64,000 nt of DNA from Rhizobium herbae (GCF_019511375.1 NZ_JAEUAO010000006.1:248001-312000), one strand, 5' to 3'; positions 44,547 through 53,354 are shown, numbered from the stretch's first letter. The notes: a model not told the origin generated them from the sequence alone. Numbers and translations: made by a program.

Positions 44547-46160
44547 TCAGTTGCGACCGAGATGGGGCCGATTTATCGCCAAGAGATGGTTGACCACGGG
44601 CGCTTCTGGACCCCTGTGGAAACGACGGACTTGCTGCTGTACGTCAGCGTCGGCCTTCGAGACGCGCCGGTGCTGGCGAAGGTGCTCGGCCCAGGATTCG
44701 ACCATGAACCACTCGACTATTCTCTGTGGATCGGCGGCGTCCTCGGTGACGCCCCAGCCGTAGGCGCCATCGCGGCGACGCTCTGCCGAGAGCTGGGCGA
44801 GCGCCTTCAGAAAATCGCTCCGGTCACTGTTGTCGACCCGGTATTCGATCGTGACGAGCACGGGACCGCGATCATGTTCGACGGGAGCAGCCGTGAGGGG
44901 TTCTGGCCAGTGGTTGGACGCCACCAGGTCAGCGTCGCCCTTTGGCAGCTTGACGAGGTGAAAGATGAGCCCCGCTACGGCAAGTCCAACGGCGCCGAGA
45001 ACAAGGGTCGTCGGAACGCCGGCGATCTCCGCGACGGCACCCCAGGCCAGGCTCCCGGCGGTCATCGCACCATTGAACACCGTGAGATAGACGGCGAGCG
45101 AACGCCCCCGAACCCAGTTCGGCAGAATCGATTGTGCGGCCCCGTTCAGTGTGGTCAGCGCAGTGATCCAGGCGGCTCCGAGCGCAAGCAGAGCCAGAAT
45201 GGCTATCCATCGGGCCGGCGCGAAGGAGAGCCCAGCCATCACGGCAGCCGTGACGAGCGCCGACGCGAGCAACAGCGCGTCCGCATCGAGCTTTGCGCGA
45301 AGTCTCGGCATCACCAGCGCACCGCCGATGGCACCGGCGCCGACCGCGCCTAGCAAGATGCCGTAGAAACCGGCGTCGCCGCGGAGAAGATTGCGGGCGA
45401 CCAGGGGCAGAAGCGCCCAGACCGAACTCGAGAAAGCGAAGAATGCGGCCGCCCGGAGAAGCACGACATGCAGTTCGCGGCTCGCCCTCGCAAAGCGCAG
45501 ACCGGCGCGGAATGCGCCGAAGAAGCGTTCGGACAAGCCGTCGTCCACATCAGGCGCGCGCCTCCACCAGATGAGGGCAGCGATGACGAAAACGTAGCTG
45601 ATGACGTCAACGCCATAGGTAAAGGCTGCGCCGAACCAGGCAAGCAGCAGGCCGCCGACTGCCGGGCCGATCGCTCGGGAGATGTTGATGCCGAGCGAAT
45701 TGAGCGCTACGGCGCCTTTGAGATCCTGCTTCGGGACGAGTTCGGGAACGATGGCTTGCCAGGTCGGCGCCATCAGCGCCGCTCCGATGCCCCCGACGAA
45801 GGTGAGTGCAATCAGCGACGTAATGGTCTGCAACCCCGTCGCAGACAGCAACATGAGGCAGATGCTGGTTCCGGCCAGCAGAAGCTGGATGATGATCAGG
45901 AACTTGCGGCGGTCGAGAATGTCCGACAGCACACCTGCAGGGATCGCGAGGAGGAAGATCGGAAGCGTCCCCGCAGCCTGCACCGCCGCCACCGCGGCAG
46001 GGGCGTTCGAGAGGTCGGTGACAAGCCATGAGCTTGCGACATCGCGGATGAAGCTTCCGGTATTGCCGACAATGGTCGCGACCCAGAGAATGGCAAAGGT
46101 TTTCTGGCGAAGCGGCGCGAACCCGCTGCCGGCCGCCGGGGTTGCAGATAGAGAACTCAT
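44547..46160 (-). CDS. MFS transporter with C-terminal ABM-like domain (MFS_3 family)
   Basis: A 537-residue major facilitator of the MFS_3 (PF05977, enterobactin-exporter-like) group. The opening FAILWVATIVGNTGSFIRDVASSWLV and the loop DILDRRKFLI are typical. Twelve membrane segments fill residues 20-410. About 110 extra C-terminal residues follow, with an antibiotic-monooxygenase-like fold (VLVTIEYRVDNSDRSDFLKAL; IVEWFMVESWAEHLRQH), as known for this family. Its ATG overlaps the DoxX stop (ATGA). It is the last gene of the six-gene set and may export a product of the upstream hydrolases (inference). Confidence 0.92.
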   Translation of the reverse strand: MSSLSATPAAGSGFAPLRQKTFAILWVATIVGNTGSFIRDVASSWLVTDLSNAPAAVAAVQAAGTLPIFLLAIPAGVLSDILDRRKFLIIIQLLLAGTSICLMLLSATGLQTITSLIALTFVGGIGAALMAPTWQAIVPELVPKQDLKGAVALNSLGINISRAIGPAVGGLLLAWFGAAFTYGVDVISYVFVIAALIWWRRAPDVDDGLSERFFGAFRAGLRFARASRELHVVLLRAAAFFAFSSSVWALLPLVARNLLRGDAGFYGILLGAVGAGAIGGALVMPRLRAKLDADALLLASALVTAAVMAGLSFAPARWIAILALLALGAAWITALTTLNGAAQSILPNWVRGRSLAVYLTVFNGAMTAGSLAWGAVAEIAGVPTTLVLGAVGLAVAGLIFHLVKLPKGDADLVASNHWPEPLTAAPVEHDRGPVLVTIEYRVDNSDRSDFLKALAQLSAERRRDGAYGWGVTEDAADPQRIVEWFMVESWAEHLRQHRRVSKADADVQQQVRRFHRGPEAPVVNHLLAINRPHLGRN

Positions 46161-46615
46161 GAAGTCCGCCCCTTTCCGGATGCGCCATGTTCACGCAGGT
46201 CGTGCCATGCCACCAGAATGAACGCACCAACGAGCCCGACGTGCTCGAAGAAGCCGTTCATGGCCATCGATCGCTCCATCCCAAGCGGCAATTCCCAGAA
46301 GCGAAGCGCGATGAAGGTCGCGGCGAGTGTGAAAGCGGCAAGCGCAAGCGCCGCCGCCCAGCGGAAGATGCCAGCAAGGATGAGCGCCGACATCGACAGC
46401 TCGAAGACGATCACGCCGACGGCGAAAAGCGGCGCCGGATGCAGGCCGAAATGCTCCATTTCGGCAAGCGCACCCGAAAAGTCGAATATCTTCGTCAGCG
46501 GCCCCTGAATATAGGCCGAGCAGAGCGCCAGCAGGCCGATGAACAGGACGCGCCTGTCGGCGAGCCCCGGCCGAAATCGTGTGGTGAGATGCTTCTCGAG
46601 GGAAAACAGGCTCAT
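46157..46615 (-). CDS. DoxX-family membrane protein
   Basis: A 152-residue four-helix membrane protein. It has DoxX landmarks such as LFIGLLALCSAYIQGPLTKIFDFSGA, EHFGLHPAPLF and NGFFEHVGLVGAFILVAWHDLR. Relatives are linked to thiol and redox stress or act as quinone-linked subunits, but the function is generally unproven. It overlaps the small secreted protein gene upstream and the MFS gene downstream by four bases each, so all three are translationally coupled. Confidence 0.9.
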   Translation of the reverse strand: MSLFSLEKHLTTRFRPGLADRRVLFIGLLALCSAYIQGPLTKIFDFSGALAEMEHFGLHPAPLFAVGVIVFELSMSALILAGIFRWAAALALAAFTLAATFIALRFWELPLGMERSMAMNGFFEHVGLVGAFILVAWHDLREHGASGKGRTS

Positions 46616-46836
46616 CGTCTTGCCTCCTTCCCGGGCCTTTTAACCTTGCTTGGGACGGTCCGAGATAACCCGTTGTAATAGGCACCATGCTTCGGCAATG
46701 GGCGGTTCACCATGACTTTCGCCCATGGGTGCCGGGGACTGACCGTTGATTGGCCCAGGTCCTGACCGAGAGCGAACGACGAGTTGATCAAGCTTGACAC
46801 GACCGTCGTCGCGGCTGCGGCAGTAATCTTTTTCAT
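46612..46836 (-). CDS. Small signal-peptide protein (74 aa), function unknown
   Basis: It begins MKKITAAAATTVVSSLINSSFALGQD, a textbook signal peptide with likely cleavage after FALG or FALGQ. About 50 basic residues follow, rich in Pro, Lys and Arg (PLPKHGAYYNGLSR; VKRPGKEARR) and without cysteine. The stop overlaps the DoxX start as ATGA, and the gene lies 33 bases after the amidohydrolase. Coupling on one side and short spacing on the other argue that it is real despite its size. I do not recognise the family. Confidence 0.65.
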   Translation of the reverse strand: MKKITAAAATTVVSSLINSSFALGQDLGQSTVSPRHPWAKVMVNRPLPKHGAYYNGLSRTVPSKVKRPGKEARR

Positions 46837-46869
46837 TTCATGATCCTTATCGGGAGCTTCCGCCGATCT

Positions 46870-48855
46870 TCACACGGCCCAGCACGAGCAGCCGAGCGCG
46901 CCGAAGAAACCCTTCAGATCGGCGATCGGCAGGCGAGACGTCCAGGCCGCAGCATGGTCGTGACCGTGCATGCCGCAACTGCTGGAGCAGCCGCAGGACG
47001 CAATCGCGGTTCGTCGAAGCGAATGCCGCCCGGCCCCTTCAGGCTCGCCCCAGGCGGCGTATCCGCCATAGGTTCTGACCGGCGACCAATCCGGCATTGC
47101 CGGGGGCAGCGGATTCTCATCCAGGCTGGCGAAATCGTTCGCCGCATAGACGATCCGGCCGCCGACCATCGTAAGGTCGGAGGTCAGGAACGAGATCTCG
47201 TCCTCGGCGCAGGCGAAGTAGTCCTTGCTGGGAACGGTAAGGTCGGCCAACTGCCCCTTCTCGATGCGCCCCTTCCTGCCTTCCTCATTGGAGAACCATT
47301 GCACCTTTTCGGTCCACATGCGCAGGGCCGTTTCGCGGTCGAGGCAGTTGGCGCGCGGGTAGAGCTGCATGCCGCCGACGGTCTTGCCGGTCACCAGCCA
47401 GGACAGCGAGACCCAAGGGTTATAGGAGGCGACGCGGGTGGCGTCCGTGCCGGCGGAGACATTGACACCCTTCTCGAGCATGCGCGCGATCGGAGGCGTC
47501 GCCTCGGCGACGCCGTGACCATAGCGCTCGACGAAATATTCACCCTGATAGGCCATGCGATGCTGTACGGCGATGCCGCCGCCGAGTGCCCCGATCCGGT
47601 CGATCGACTGGTCGGAAATCGTCTCGGCATGGTCGAAGAACCAGTTGATGCCGGAGAGCGGAATGTCCTTGTTCACCTTCTCGAAGACGTCGAGCGCACG
47701 GCTGATCGTCTCGTCATAGGTGGCGTGCAGGCGCCAAGGCCAGCGGTTCTCGGCGAGGATGCGGACCACCTCCTCGAGTTCGCCTTCCATTTCCGGTGCC
47801 AAGTCGGGCCGCGGCTCGCGGAAATCTTCGAAATCGGCCGCCGAAAACACCAGCATCTCGCCGGCACCATTGTGGCGGAAGTAGTCGTCACCCTGCTTGT
47901 ATTTGACCGAGGAGGTCCATTTGAGGAAGTCCTCCTTCTCCTCCTTCGGCTTCTGCGTAAAGAGATTATAGGCGAGCCTGACGGTCATCTGCCCTTCATC
48001 GGCGAGCTTCTGGATGACGGCATAGTCGTCCGGATAATTCTGGAAGCCGCCGCCTGCATCGATGACGCTGGTGACGCCGAGGCGATTGAGCTCGCGCATG
48101 AAGTGACGCGTCGAATTGACCTGATACTCGAAGGGAAGCTTCGGCCCCTTGGCAAGCGTCGAGTAGAGAATACCCGCATTCGGCTTGGCGAGCAGGAGAC
48201 CGGTGGGATTGCCGTTGGCATCGCGAGTGATCTCGCCGCCGGGCGGGTTCGGAGTGTCTTTGCTAAAGCCGACGGCGCGAAGTGCCGCGGCGTTGAGCAG
48301 CGCCCGGTCGTAGAGATGCAGCAGGAACACCGGCGTATCCGGCGCCACCGCGTTGATCTCGTCGATGGTCGGCAGCCGCTTTTCGGCGAACTGGTGCTCG
48401 GTGAAGCCGCCGACGACGCGCACCCATTGCGGCGGCGGCGTGATCGCGACCTGCCGCTTCAGCATGTCCATCGCGTCGGCAAGCGAGCGCACCCCGTCCC
48501 AGCGCAGCTCCATGTTGTAGTTCAGGCCGCCGCGGACGACGTGGGTGTGGTTGTCGTTGAGACCCGGAAGCACGCGCTTGCCTTTGAGGTCCACCAGTTT
48601 GGTGTCAGGCCCGGCAAGCGCCATGCTCTCCTGATCCTGTCCGACCGCGAGAAACGTGCCATCCTTGATGGCAACGGCCGTCGCGTTCGGATTCGTACGG
48701 TCGAGCGTTGTCAGCAAACCGTTGTGGAGGATCAGATCGGCGGTCACTGGCTTGTCTCCTGATATCGAAGCGGAATTGGCGGCTCGCGCCGGTGAAAACA
48801 GGTTGGGGAGCGCCAGGGCAGACGCTGCTCCCAGAAAACCGCGTCGTGTCGGCAT
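46870..48855 (-). CDS. Tat-exported amidohydrolase (YtcJ-like) with Cys/His-rich C-terminal tail
   Basis: A 661-residue metal-dependent hydrolase. The N-terminus MPTRRGFLGAASALALP is a twin-arginine signal, so the enzyme should fold with its metal before export. The amidohydrolase 3 core shows VLPGLNDNHTHVVRG (the HxH site), DHAETISDQ and VSAGTDATR (metal-binding His and Asp). The last 42 residues are unusual, with Cys-Gly-Cys, Cys-Gly-Met-His-Gly-His-Asp-His and a final Cys-Ser-Cys-Trp, which looks like an extra metal or thiol centre. It overlaps the XapX stop by one base (TAATG). Substrate unknown; the core resembles enzymes acting on N-substituted amides or cyclic imides. Confidence 0.92.
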   Translation of the reverse strand: MPTRRGFLGAASALALPNLFSPARAANSASISGDKPVTADLILHNGLLTTLDRTNPNATAVAIKDGTFLAVGQDQESMALAGPDTKLVDLKGKRVLPGLNDNHTHVVRGGLNYNMELRWDGVRSLADAMDMLKRQVAITPPPQWVRVVGGFTEHQFAEKRLPTIDEINAVAPDTPVFLLHLYDRALLNAAALRAVGFSKDTPNPPGGEITRDANGNPTGLLLAKPNAGILYSTLAKGPKLPFEYQVNSTRHFMRELNRLGVTSVIDAGGGFQNYPDDYAVIQKLADEGQMTVRLAYNLFTQKPKEEKEDFLKWTSSVKYKQGDDYFRHNGAGEMLVFSAADFEDFREPRPDLAPEMEGELEEVVRILAENRWPWRLHATYDETISRALDVFEKVNKDIPLSGINWFFDHAETISDQSIDRIGALGGGIAVQHRMAYQGEYFVERYGHGVAEATPPIARMLEKGVNVSAGTDATRVASYNPWVSLSWLVTGKTVGGMQLYPRANCLDRETALRMWTEKVQWFSNEEGRKGRIEKGQLADLTVPSKDYFACAEDEISFLTSDLTMVGGRIVYAANDFASLDENPLPPAMPDWSPVRTYGGYAAWGEPEGAGRHSLRRTAIASCGCSSSCGMHGHDHAAAWTSRLPIADLKGFFGALGCSCWAV

Positions 48856-49145
48856 TAGCTGGTCTCCCTCGTCGATGTACGGTTGGGCACACCTGCATGA
48901 TCGTGATCGGCCCCGATCGGTAGTTCCCCGAAGACGTGCGGGACACAGCGGCTATGGAACCAGGAAACAGTGACCGGATTGCCTGAAAACAGGCGCTTGA
49001 CGAGCGGTACCGCCTGTTCGCCGACGAGGATGCCCAGAAGCCCCACCAGCGCGATCACCGGCGGAGCCGGTGAGCGAACGTTGAGCAGGCTGTAGATGAC
49101 GCCGACGAGAAGGCCGGCCCCGAGCGAGAGGAGATACATCTTCAT
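48855..49145 (-). CDS. XapX/DUF1427-family small membrane protein
   Basis: A 96-residue protein starting MKMYLLSLGAGLLVGVIYSLL. The hydrophobic core (two helices, with NVRSPAPPVIALVGLLGILVG between them) is the XapX/DUF1427 signature. The hydrophilic tail has VPHVFGELP and a His-Asp-His segment, longer than the minimal ~50-residue family core. The family has no established biochemical role. It overlaps the amidohydrolase by one base and follows the isochorismatase gene by 88 bases containing a strong hairpin. Confidence 0.88.
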   Translation of the reverse strand: MKMYLLSLGAGLLVGVIYSLLNVRSPAPPVIALVGLLGILVGEQAVPLVKRLFSGNPVTVSWFHSRCVPHVFGELPIGADHDHAGVPNRTSTRETS

Positions 49146-49173
49146 CGTCAAACCCTTTAACGAATGGTCGTCG

Positions 49174-49205
49174 CCGTTCCGACCGCACAGGTGCGGTCGG
49201 AACGG
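49174..49205. repeat. 15-bp perfect hairpin inside the operon
   Basis: The arms CCGTTCCGACCGCAC and GTGCGGTCGGAACGG are separated by only two bases. The structure lies 28 bases after the isochorismatase stop and 28 bases before the XapX start. No T-tract follows on the minus strand, so it is more likely a partial terminator or mRNA-stabilising element than a full stop. It could also be a protein-binding site. Confidence 0.7.
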
Positions 49206-49233
49206 GTGCTCAGGTGAGCAAGCCCAGTAATGG

Positions 49234-49890
49234 TCAGTGGCCTTCGGACGCGCCGAACATGGTCTTGGCGTAGATGATGCCGAGGCCATAGGCGCCGCCG
49301 AACTTCTTGGCGATGCCGGTGGTCATGTCGTAGGTTTCGGTGCGGGCCCAGTCGCGCTGCAGTTCCAGCATGTACTGGAGCGAGGTCATCGGCCGCACGC
49401 CGGCCTGCACCATGCGGTCCATGGCACGCTCGTGGGCCTCGTCGGAGACGTCGCCGCAGGCGTCGGCGATCACATAGACCTCGAAGCCTTGATCGAGCGC
49501 GGACAGGGTCGGACCGACGATGCAGACCGATGTCCAAAGCCCACAGAACACAAGGCGCTTCTTGCCGATGCGGTTGACCTCCTCGATCACCGCCGCGTCC
49601 TCCCAGGTGTTCATGGAGGTGCGGTCGAGAAGCCGTTGTCCGGGGAAGGCATCGGTTATCTCCGCGAACATGGGACCGGAGAAGCTCTTTTCCGCAACCG
49701 TCGTCAGGATCGTAGGCACCTTGAAGCCGGCGGCCGCGTTGGCGACCAGGGCCGCGTTGTTGCGCAGCTGCACAGCGTCGATCGACTTTGTCGCAAACGA
49801 CATCTGCGACTGGAAGTCGATCATGATCAGCGCGTGGTCCTTGGGCGAGACGAGAAGATTGCCGGGGGTCGGTGTTGCGTTCAGCGTCAT
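49234..49890 (-). CDS. Isochorismatase-fold cysteine hydrolase (YcaC-like)
   Basis: A 218-residue hydrolase of the isochorismatase superfamily. The triad is visible as LIMIDFQSQM (Asp), VAEKSFSG (Lys) and GLWTSVCIVGP (Cys). The sequence is of the YcaC group (NTWEDAAVIEEVNR; ACGDVSDEAHERAMDRMVQAG), whose substrates remain undefined but whose relatives cleave amides, ureido compounds and hydrazides. It is the first gene of the six-gene set. The 233 bases upstream hold no gene and should contain the promoter. Confidence 0.93.
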   Translation of the reverse strand: MTLNATPTPGNLLVSPKDHALIMIDFQSQMSFATKSIDAVQLRNNAALVANAAAGFKVPTILTTVAEKSFSGPMFAEITDAFPGQRLLDRTSMNTWEDAAVIEEVNRIGKKRLVFCGLWTSVCIVGPTLSALDQGFEVYVIADACGDVSDEAHERAMDRMVQAGVRPMTSLQYMLELQRDWARTETYDMTTGIAKKFGGAYGLGIIYAKTMFGASEGH

Positions 49891-50123
49891 GGTACTGGCC
49901 TCTTTCTGTTGGTTGCCGATGTTTGCGACTATGCCGAGGACGGCAGCGCGATTCTTGTAGCCAACGACGGACTTTTGTATTTTTTAATCGCCGCCAAGTC
50001 TGAGGCCCGATGCGCGATGATGTGCCGAAGCGGAGCCATCAAGAGATGCATGAACCGCATGGCGGCAAGGGACTCTTGTCCCTCCCCCGAGGCTCTCGTC
50101 GTTCGACTCTCGTCGAGCCTCGT

Positions 50124-50972
50124 TCAGGACTGCCTGCTTCGTCTCCAGGCACCGGGGGTGGCGCCCGTCGCCTGTACGAATGCACGTGTGAAGTGGCTTT
50201 GGTCGGAAAAGCCGCAGAGGCTGGCGATCTCGCTCAACCGGGTTTGTGAGAACTGCAGCAGATCAACGGCCTTTTCGATGCGCTGTTGTTGCAGCCATCG
50301 ATGCGGCGTCTTCCCCATCGTTTCGCGGAAAGCACGAAGAAAAGTCGCCTGCGAGAGATTACAGACCGCAGCGAGCTGTTCGACACTCAGTTCGCCATTC
50401 AACTGACTCTGGACGAGGTCCCTGATCCTGGCCTGGCAACGTGCGGAAAGCCGGCGTCCTGTGGCGGCTACGGCGCTGCGGCCGTCGCCGTACTGCTGAA
50501 CAACGTGAACTCCGATTGCGACCGAGAGCTGGTCAACAAACAAGGCACTCCGGTCTGCGCTCCCATGAACTGTTGCAAACAGCGCGCTCAGCATGCCACC
50601 GAGCACGGGATCTGGGTGCGCGGCAATCGGGCGCAATTCGCTGACACCTCTCAAGTCCGCCGCGTCGGCGATCCGCTCGAGTGCGTGGTGGTTGAGTTCG
50701 AGCAGCATGAAGTCGAAGGAACCGCTGAGGTCGGCGCGATAGTCGTCGGCGAACTTCCGCAGATAGACGGCGTTTTGCTCGAAGTCATGGACAGTCGAAT
50801 GATGCTCTCGGAAGATCCGGCGCCTGTGTCCGCCTGCTGCGGAAAGACCGAGCAGGTATCCGCGCCCGGTCGCTGGTGTCGTGACCCCTTCTTGCGGCGC
50901 CGAAGCAGACCTCTTGCGATAGAACGTCATGTCGCGACCCTCGATCGTTCGGTTGTCGTCGAGCTTGTCCAT
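50124..50972 (-). CDS. AraC-family regulator (first of three in tandem)
   Basis: A protein of about 282 residues with a C-terminal double helix-turn-helix (LSVEQLAAVCNLSQATFLRAF; RLSEIASLCGFSDQSHFTRAF). The N-terminal sensor region is not assignable. The start is uncertain: ATG 50972 is chosen, with 51020 and 50930 also in frame. It is encoded directly upstream of, and in the same direction as, the isochorismatase-led operon, which makes it the best candidate regulator of that operon. Confidence 0.9.
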   Translation of the reverse strand: MDKLDDNRTIEGRDMTFYRKRSASAPQEGVTTPATGRGYLLGLSAAGGHRRRIFREHHSTVHDFEQNAVYLRKFADDYRADLSGSFDFMLLELNHHALERIADAADLRGVSELRPIAAHPDPVLGGMLSALFATVHGSADRSALFVDQLSVAIGVHVVQQYGDGRSAVAATGRRLSARCQARIRDLVQSQLNGELSVEQLAAVCNLSQATFLRAFRETMGKTPHRWLQQQRIEKAVDLLQFSQTRLSEIASLCGFSDQSHFTRAFVQATGATPGAWRRSRQS

Positions 50973-51203
50973 GGAGCAACCGAGGCTGTCGTGTCTTTTG
51001 GTGGCTGCGACGCCCGTCATGCCTTGGGTCCCGTACTTTTAGAGCTTACCTGCGCGAACCTCTTTACCACGATCATCGGCATAGGACTGAGGCCCTGTGC
51101 GAAGTCGCAAAGTCGCCCTGGATCGCCGCATTATCGCTGCGACTGGAATAACGTTCTTGAACGAAACTCACCCGTTTTGAACGATCCGAGCCGGAGGAGG
51201 CGA

Positions 51204-52112
51204 TCAGAGCCCGAGCGCATCCAAAGCCACGCCGAACGGTCTGTTCTTTCGTCTGAAGCGTGCCGGTGTGTCGCCAGTCAGACTTGTGAAAACCCTGGTC
51301 ATGTGGCTCTGATCCGCGAAGCCGCAATTGATCGCGACCTCCGCAATCGATAGGTCCTGCAACAGGAGTTCCTTGACCCGTGCGACCCGGTACTCGGTGA
51401 GCCATCTTGAAGGGGTGCGCCCAAAGCTCTCTTTGAAGGCCTTGTTGAAATAGCTGCGCGACAATTCGCAGCGAGAGGCCAGATCTCCGATCGAGAACGG
51501 CTTGTTGAAATGAGCAGCCAAAAATTCCGTTGCGAGTCTTTCCTGCCAGGGCGACAAGGTCCCTTTCTTGTCCATTGGAAAGTGCAGCCCGCCATAGGTT
51601 TGACTAAGGTGCGCCAGCATCGCGAGATTGATCTGCTCCAGGAAAAGGGGATTGGCCTTGTCGGGATCATCGAGCGACGGCAGCAATGCCTGGGCAAGGC
51701 CATGCATGACCGGATCTATGCGACCCTGGACACAAGTGAGTGCCACATATTCGCTACGGCCCACCTCTTCGGCAAAGGCACGCATGCGGGAAAAGGGAAT
51801 ATGGAAGCGGATATTGTCGAACGGCGAGAGATGATGGCACTGCCACTCGTCGCGCAAGTCAGTGATTGCCAGCGACGCCTTTGCATGTCCACCCTCGTAA
51901 ACCAATCGGCCACGTCGCCATAGCCGATGGGCTTCGAAGTCACGAAGTTGAACAATAACGCCAAATGCGTCTGTGCAGGGAATGGCCGGTGCGACGTCCA
52001 GATCGAACCGGTCGGAACAGGTCCTCGTCACCCTTATATCGCCGGCAATAATTGACTTGATGAGCGGGCCCCGGCCCCAACTTGCGACGTTCGATCCTTC
52101 GTGCATGGCCAT
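51204..52112 (-). CDS. AraC-family regulator (second of three in tandem)
   Basis: A protein of about 302 residues. C-terminal AraC domain: FSIGDLASRCELSRSYFNKAFKE... followed by IAEVAINCGFADQSHMTRVF. The N-terminal region contains FHIPFSRMRAFAEEVGRSE. ATG 52112 is used; a GTG at 52157 would add 15 residues. It is separated by 183 bases from the first AraC gene and by about 100 bases from the third. It belongs to the same broad subgroup as its neighbours but is too different in the sensor half for a recent duplication. Confidence 0.9.
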   Translation of the reverse strand: MAMHEGSNVASWGRGPLIKSIIAGDIRVTRTCSDRFDLDVAPAIPCTDAFGVIVQLRDFEAHRLWRRGRLVYEGGHAKASLAITDLRDEWQCHHLSPFDNIRFHIPFSRMRAFAEEVGRSEYVALTCVQGRIDPVMHGLAQALLPSLDDPDKANPLFLEQINLAMLAHLSQTYGGLHFPMDKKGTLSPWQERLATEFLAAHFNKPFSIGDLASRCELSRSYFNKAFKESFGRTPSRWLTEYRVARVKELLLQDLSIAEVAINCGFADQSHMTRVFTSLTGDTPARFRRKNRPFGVALDALGL

Positions 52113-52214
52113 CGACGTGGTCTCCCGATTTCTGGCTGGGGGCGATACACCGTTCACCTGCTGTGTCCAGGGGTCGACTGCGACCCTTATACGGACACGA
52201 ATCCAGAACCGCTG

Positions 52215-53123
52215 TCAATGCAGCCAACGCGATCGCCAGGCTGAAGGGGTGCTGCCCGTAACGCGGCGGAAACCCTTGGTGAAATGATCCTCGTCGGCGA
52301 AGCCGCAACGGGTGGCGATCTCCGCGAGTGTTAAAGAACGCTCGCGGAGGTACTGCTTGGCGCGCGCTGTTCGATAGCAAAGTAGCCACTGTTGTGGCGT
52401 CTGGCCCGTTACTCCTTTGAAGCCGTCGACAAAGCGACGGATGGAAATACCAGCCGCAGAAGCTGCTGCCGCCATCGGGAAGTGATCGGCAAAATGGTCG
52501 ATCATGAAGTCCTTGGCCGCCTTTTCCTGCCAAACTGTAAGCTGCGTTGAACTCGCCCCTCCCTGACGGGGATGATCGCCATAGGCGTGAAGCAGGTGGG
52601 CACAGATGGCGATGGCGATGTGCTGCAAGACCGCAGTCTGGGAGTTCCCTTGCCTCTCGAACAGCGGCAGAAGAGCCGCTCCGAGATTTCGCATGACGTC
52701 ATCGTCCTCACCTCGTCGGCATCGGAGCCTGGTCGCTTTCGGTGCAGTCGAGAACTCAGCGATTTCCCGAAATAATGCGCGCGGTAGCTGGAAGGCGAGG
52801 GACTCGAGATCGCTGAACAGCCGGATGCAGGCGCCTTGGGCAAGATCGACAAGGCAAATGGAACCTTGCCGGAAGCGGCGAATCTCGCTCTCGGCGCCAT
52901 TGGAAGCAACGTCGGAATGATGCGCATCCTTGAGGTACAACATCAGAAAGTAGGATTCGTCCGGCGGCAAGGACACCAGGCGGTCGGCATCCCCGTTGAA
53001 CCGCAATTCCAGGCGCGTCACGGAAAATCCGGCATCCCGAACCGGCCTAGCCGGCAGACATCGAGCATACGGCAGGCCAAAATGAGCGCCGACGCCCTCT
53101 TCCGTTCCCGTGCTATGGTTCAT
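52215..53123 (-). CDS. AraC-family regulator (third of three in tandem)
   Basis: A 302-residue protein with a C-terminal AraC domain (FPMAAAASAAGISIRRFVDGF; LAEIATRCGFADEDHFTKGF). The N-terminal half (LSLPPDESYF-type start, then SICLVDLAQGACIRLFSDLESLAFQLP) resembles AraC_binding_2/NodD-activator-like cupin sensors. The ATG at 53123 has an excellent GGGAGGTGCGG leader, better than an in-frame TTG 33 bases upstream. Located beside a LysR remnant. Confidence 0.9.
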   Translation of the reverse strand: MNHSTGTEEGVGAHFGLPYARCLPARPVRDAGFSVTRLELRFNGDADRLVSLPPDESYFLMLYLKDAHHSDVASNGAESEIRRFRQGSICLVDLAQGACIRLFSDLESLAFQLPRALFREIAEFSTAPKATRLRCRRGEDDDVMRNLGAALLPLFERQGNSQTAVLQHIAIAICAHLLHAYGDHPRQGGASSTQLTVWQEKAAKDFMIDHFADHFPMAAAASAAGISIRRFVDGFKGVTGQTPQQWLLCYRTARAKQYLRERSLTLAEIATRCGFADEDHFTKGFRRVTGSTPSAWRSRWLH

Positions 53124-53354
53124 CCGCACCTCCCAGATGCTGCTCTGTTGCTGCAACAGGCGTTGGCCGCGACGCCGATGCTCCCGACCTGACAGATCTC
53201 GACAGCAGAAGGGCTCGATATTAGGCCCTTTATGTCCGTCGCAAAGGAAGGATGCCTGCGGGCGTCACCAAAATCTTGTAACATTTGCTCGCCTTTTGGC
53301 GGAAAGGAGACCTTCGAGCCGAATACAGGAGTTCGCATCCACACAGCGGGCTCA

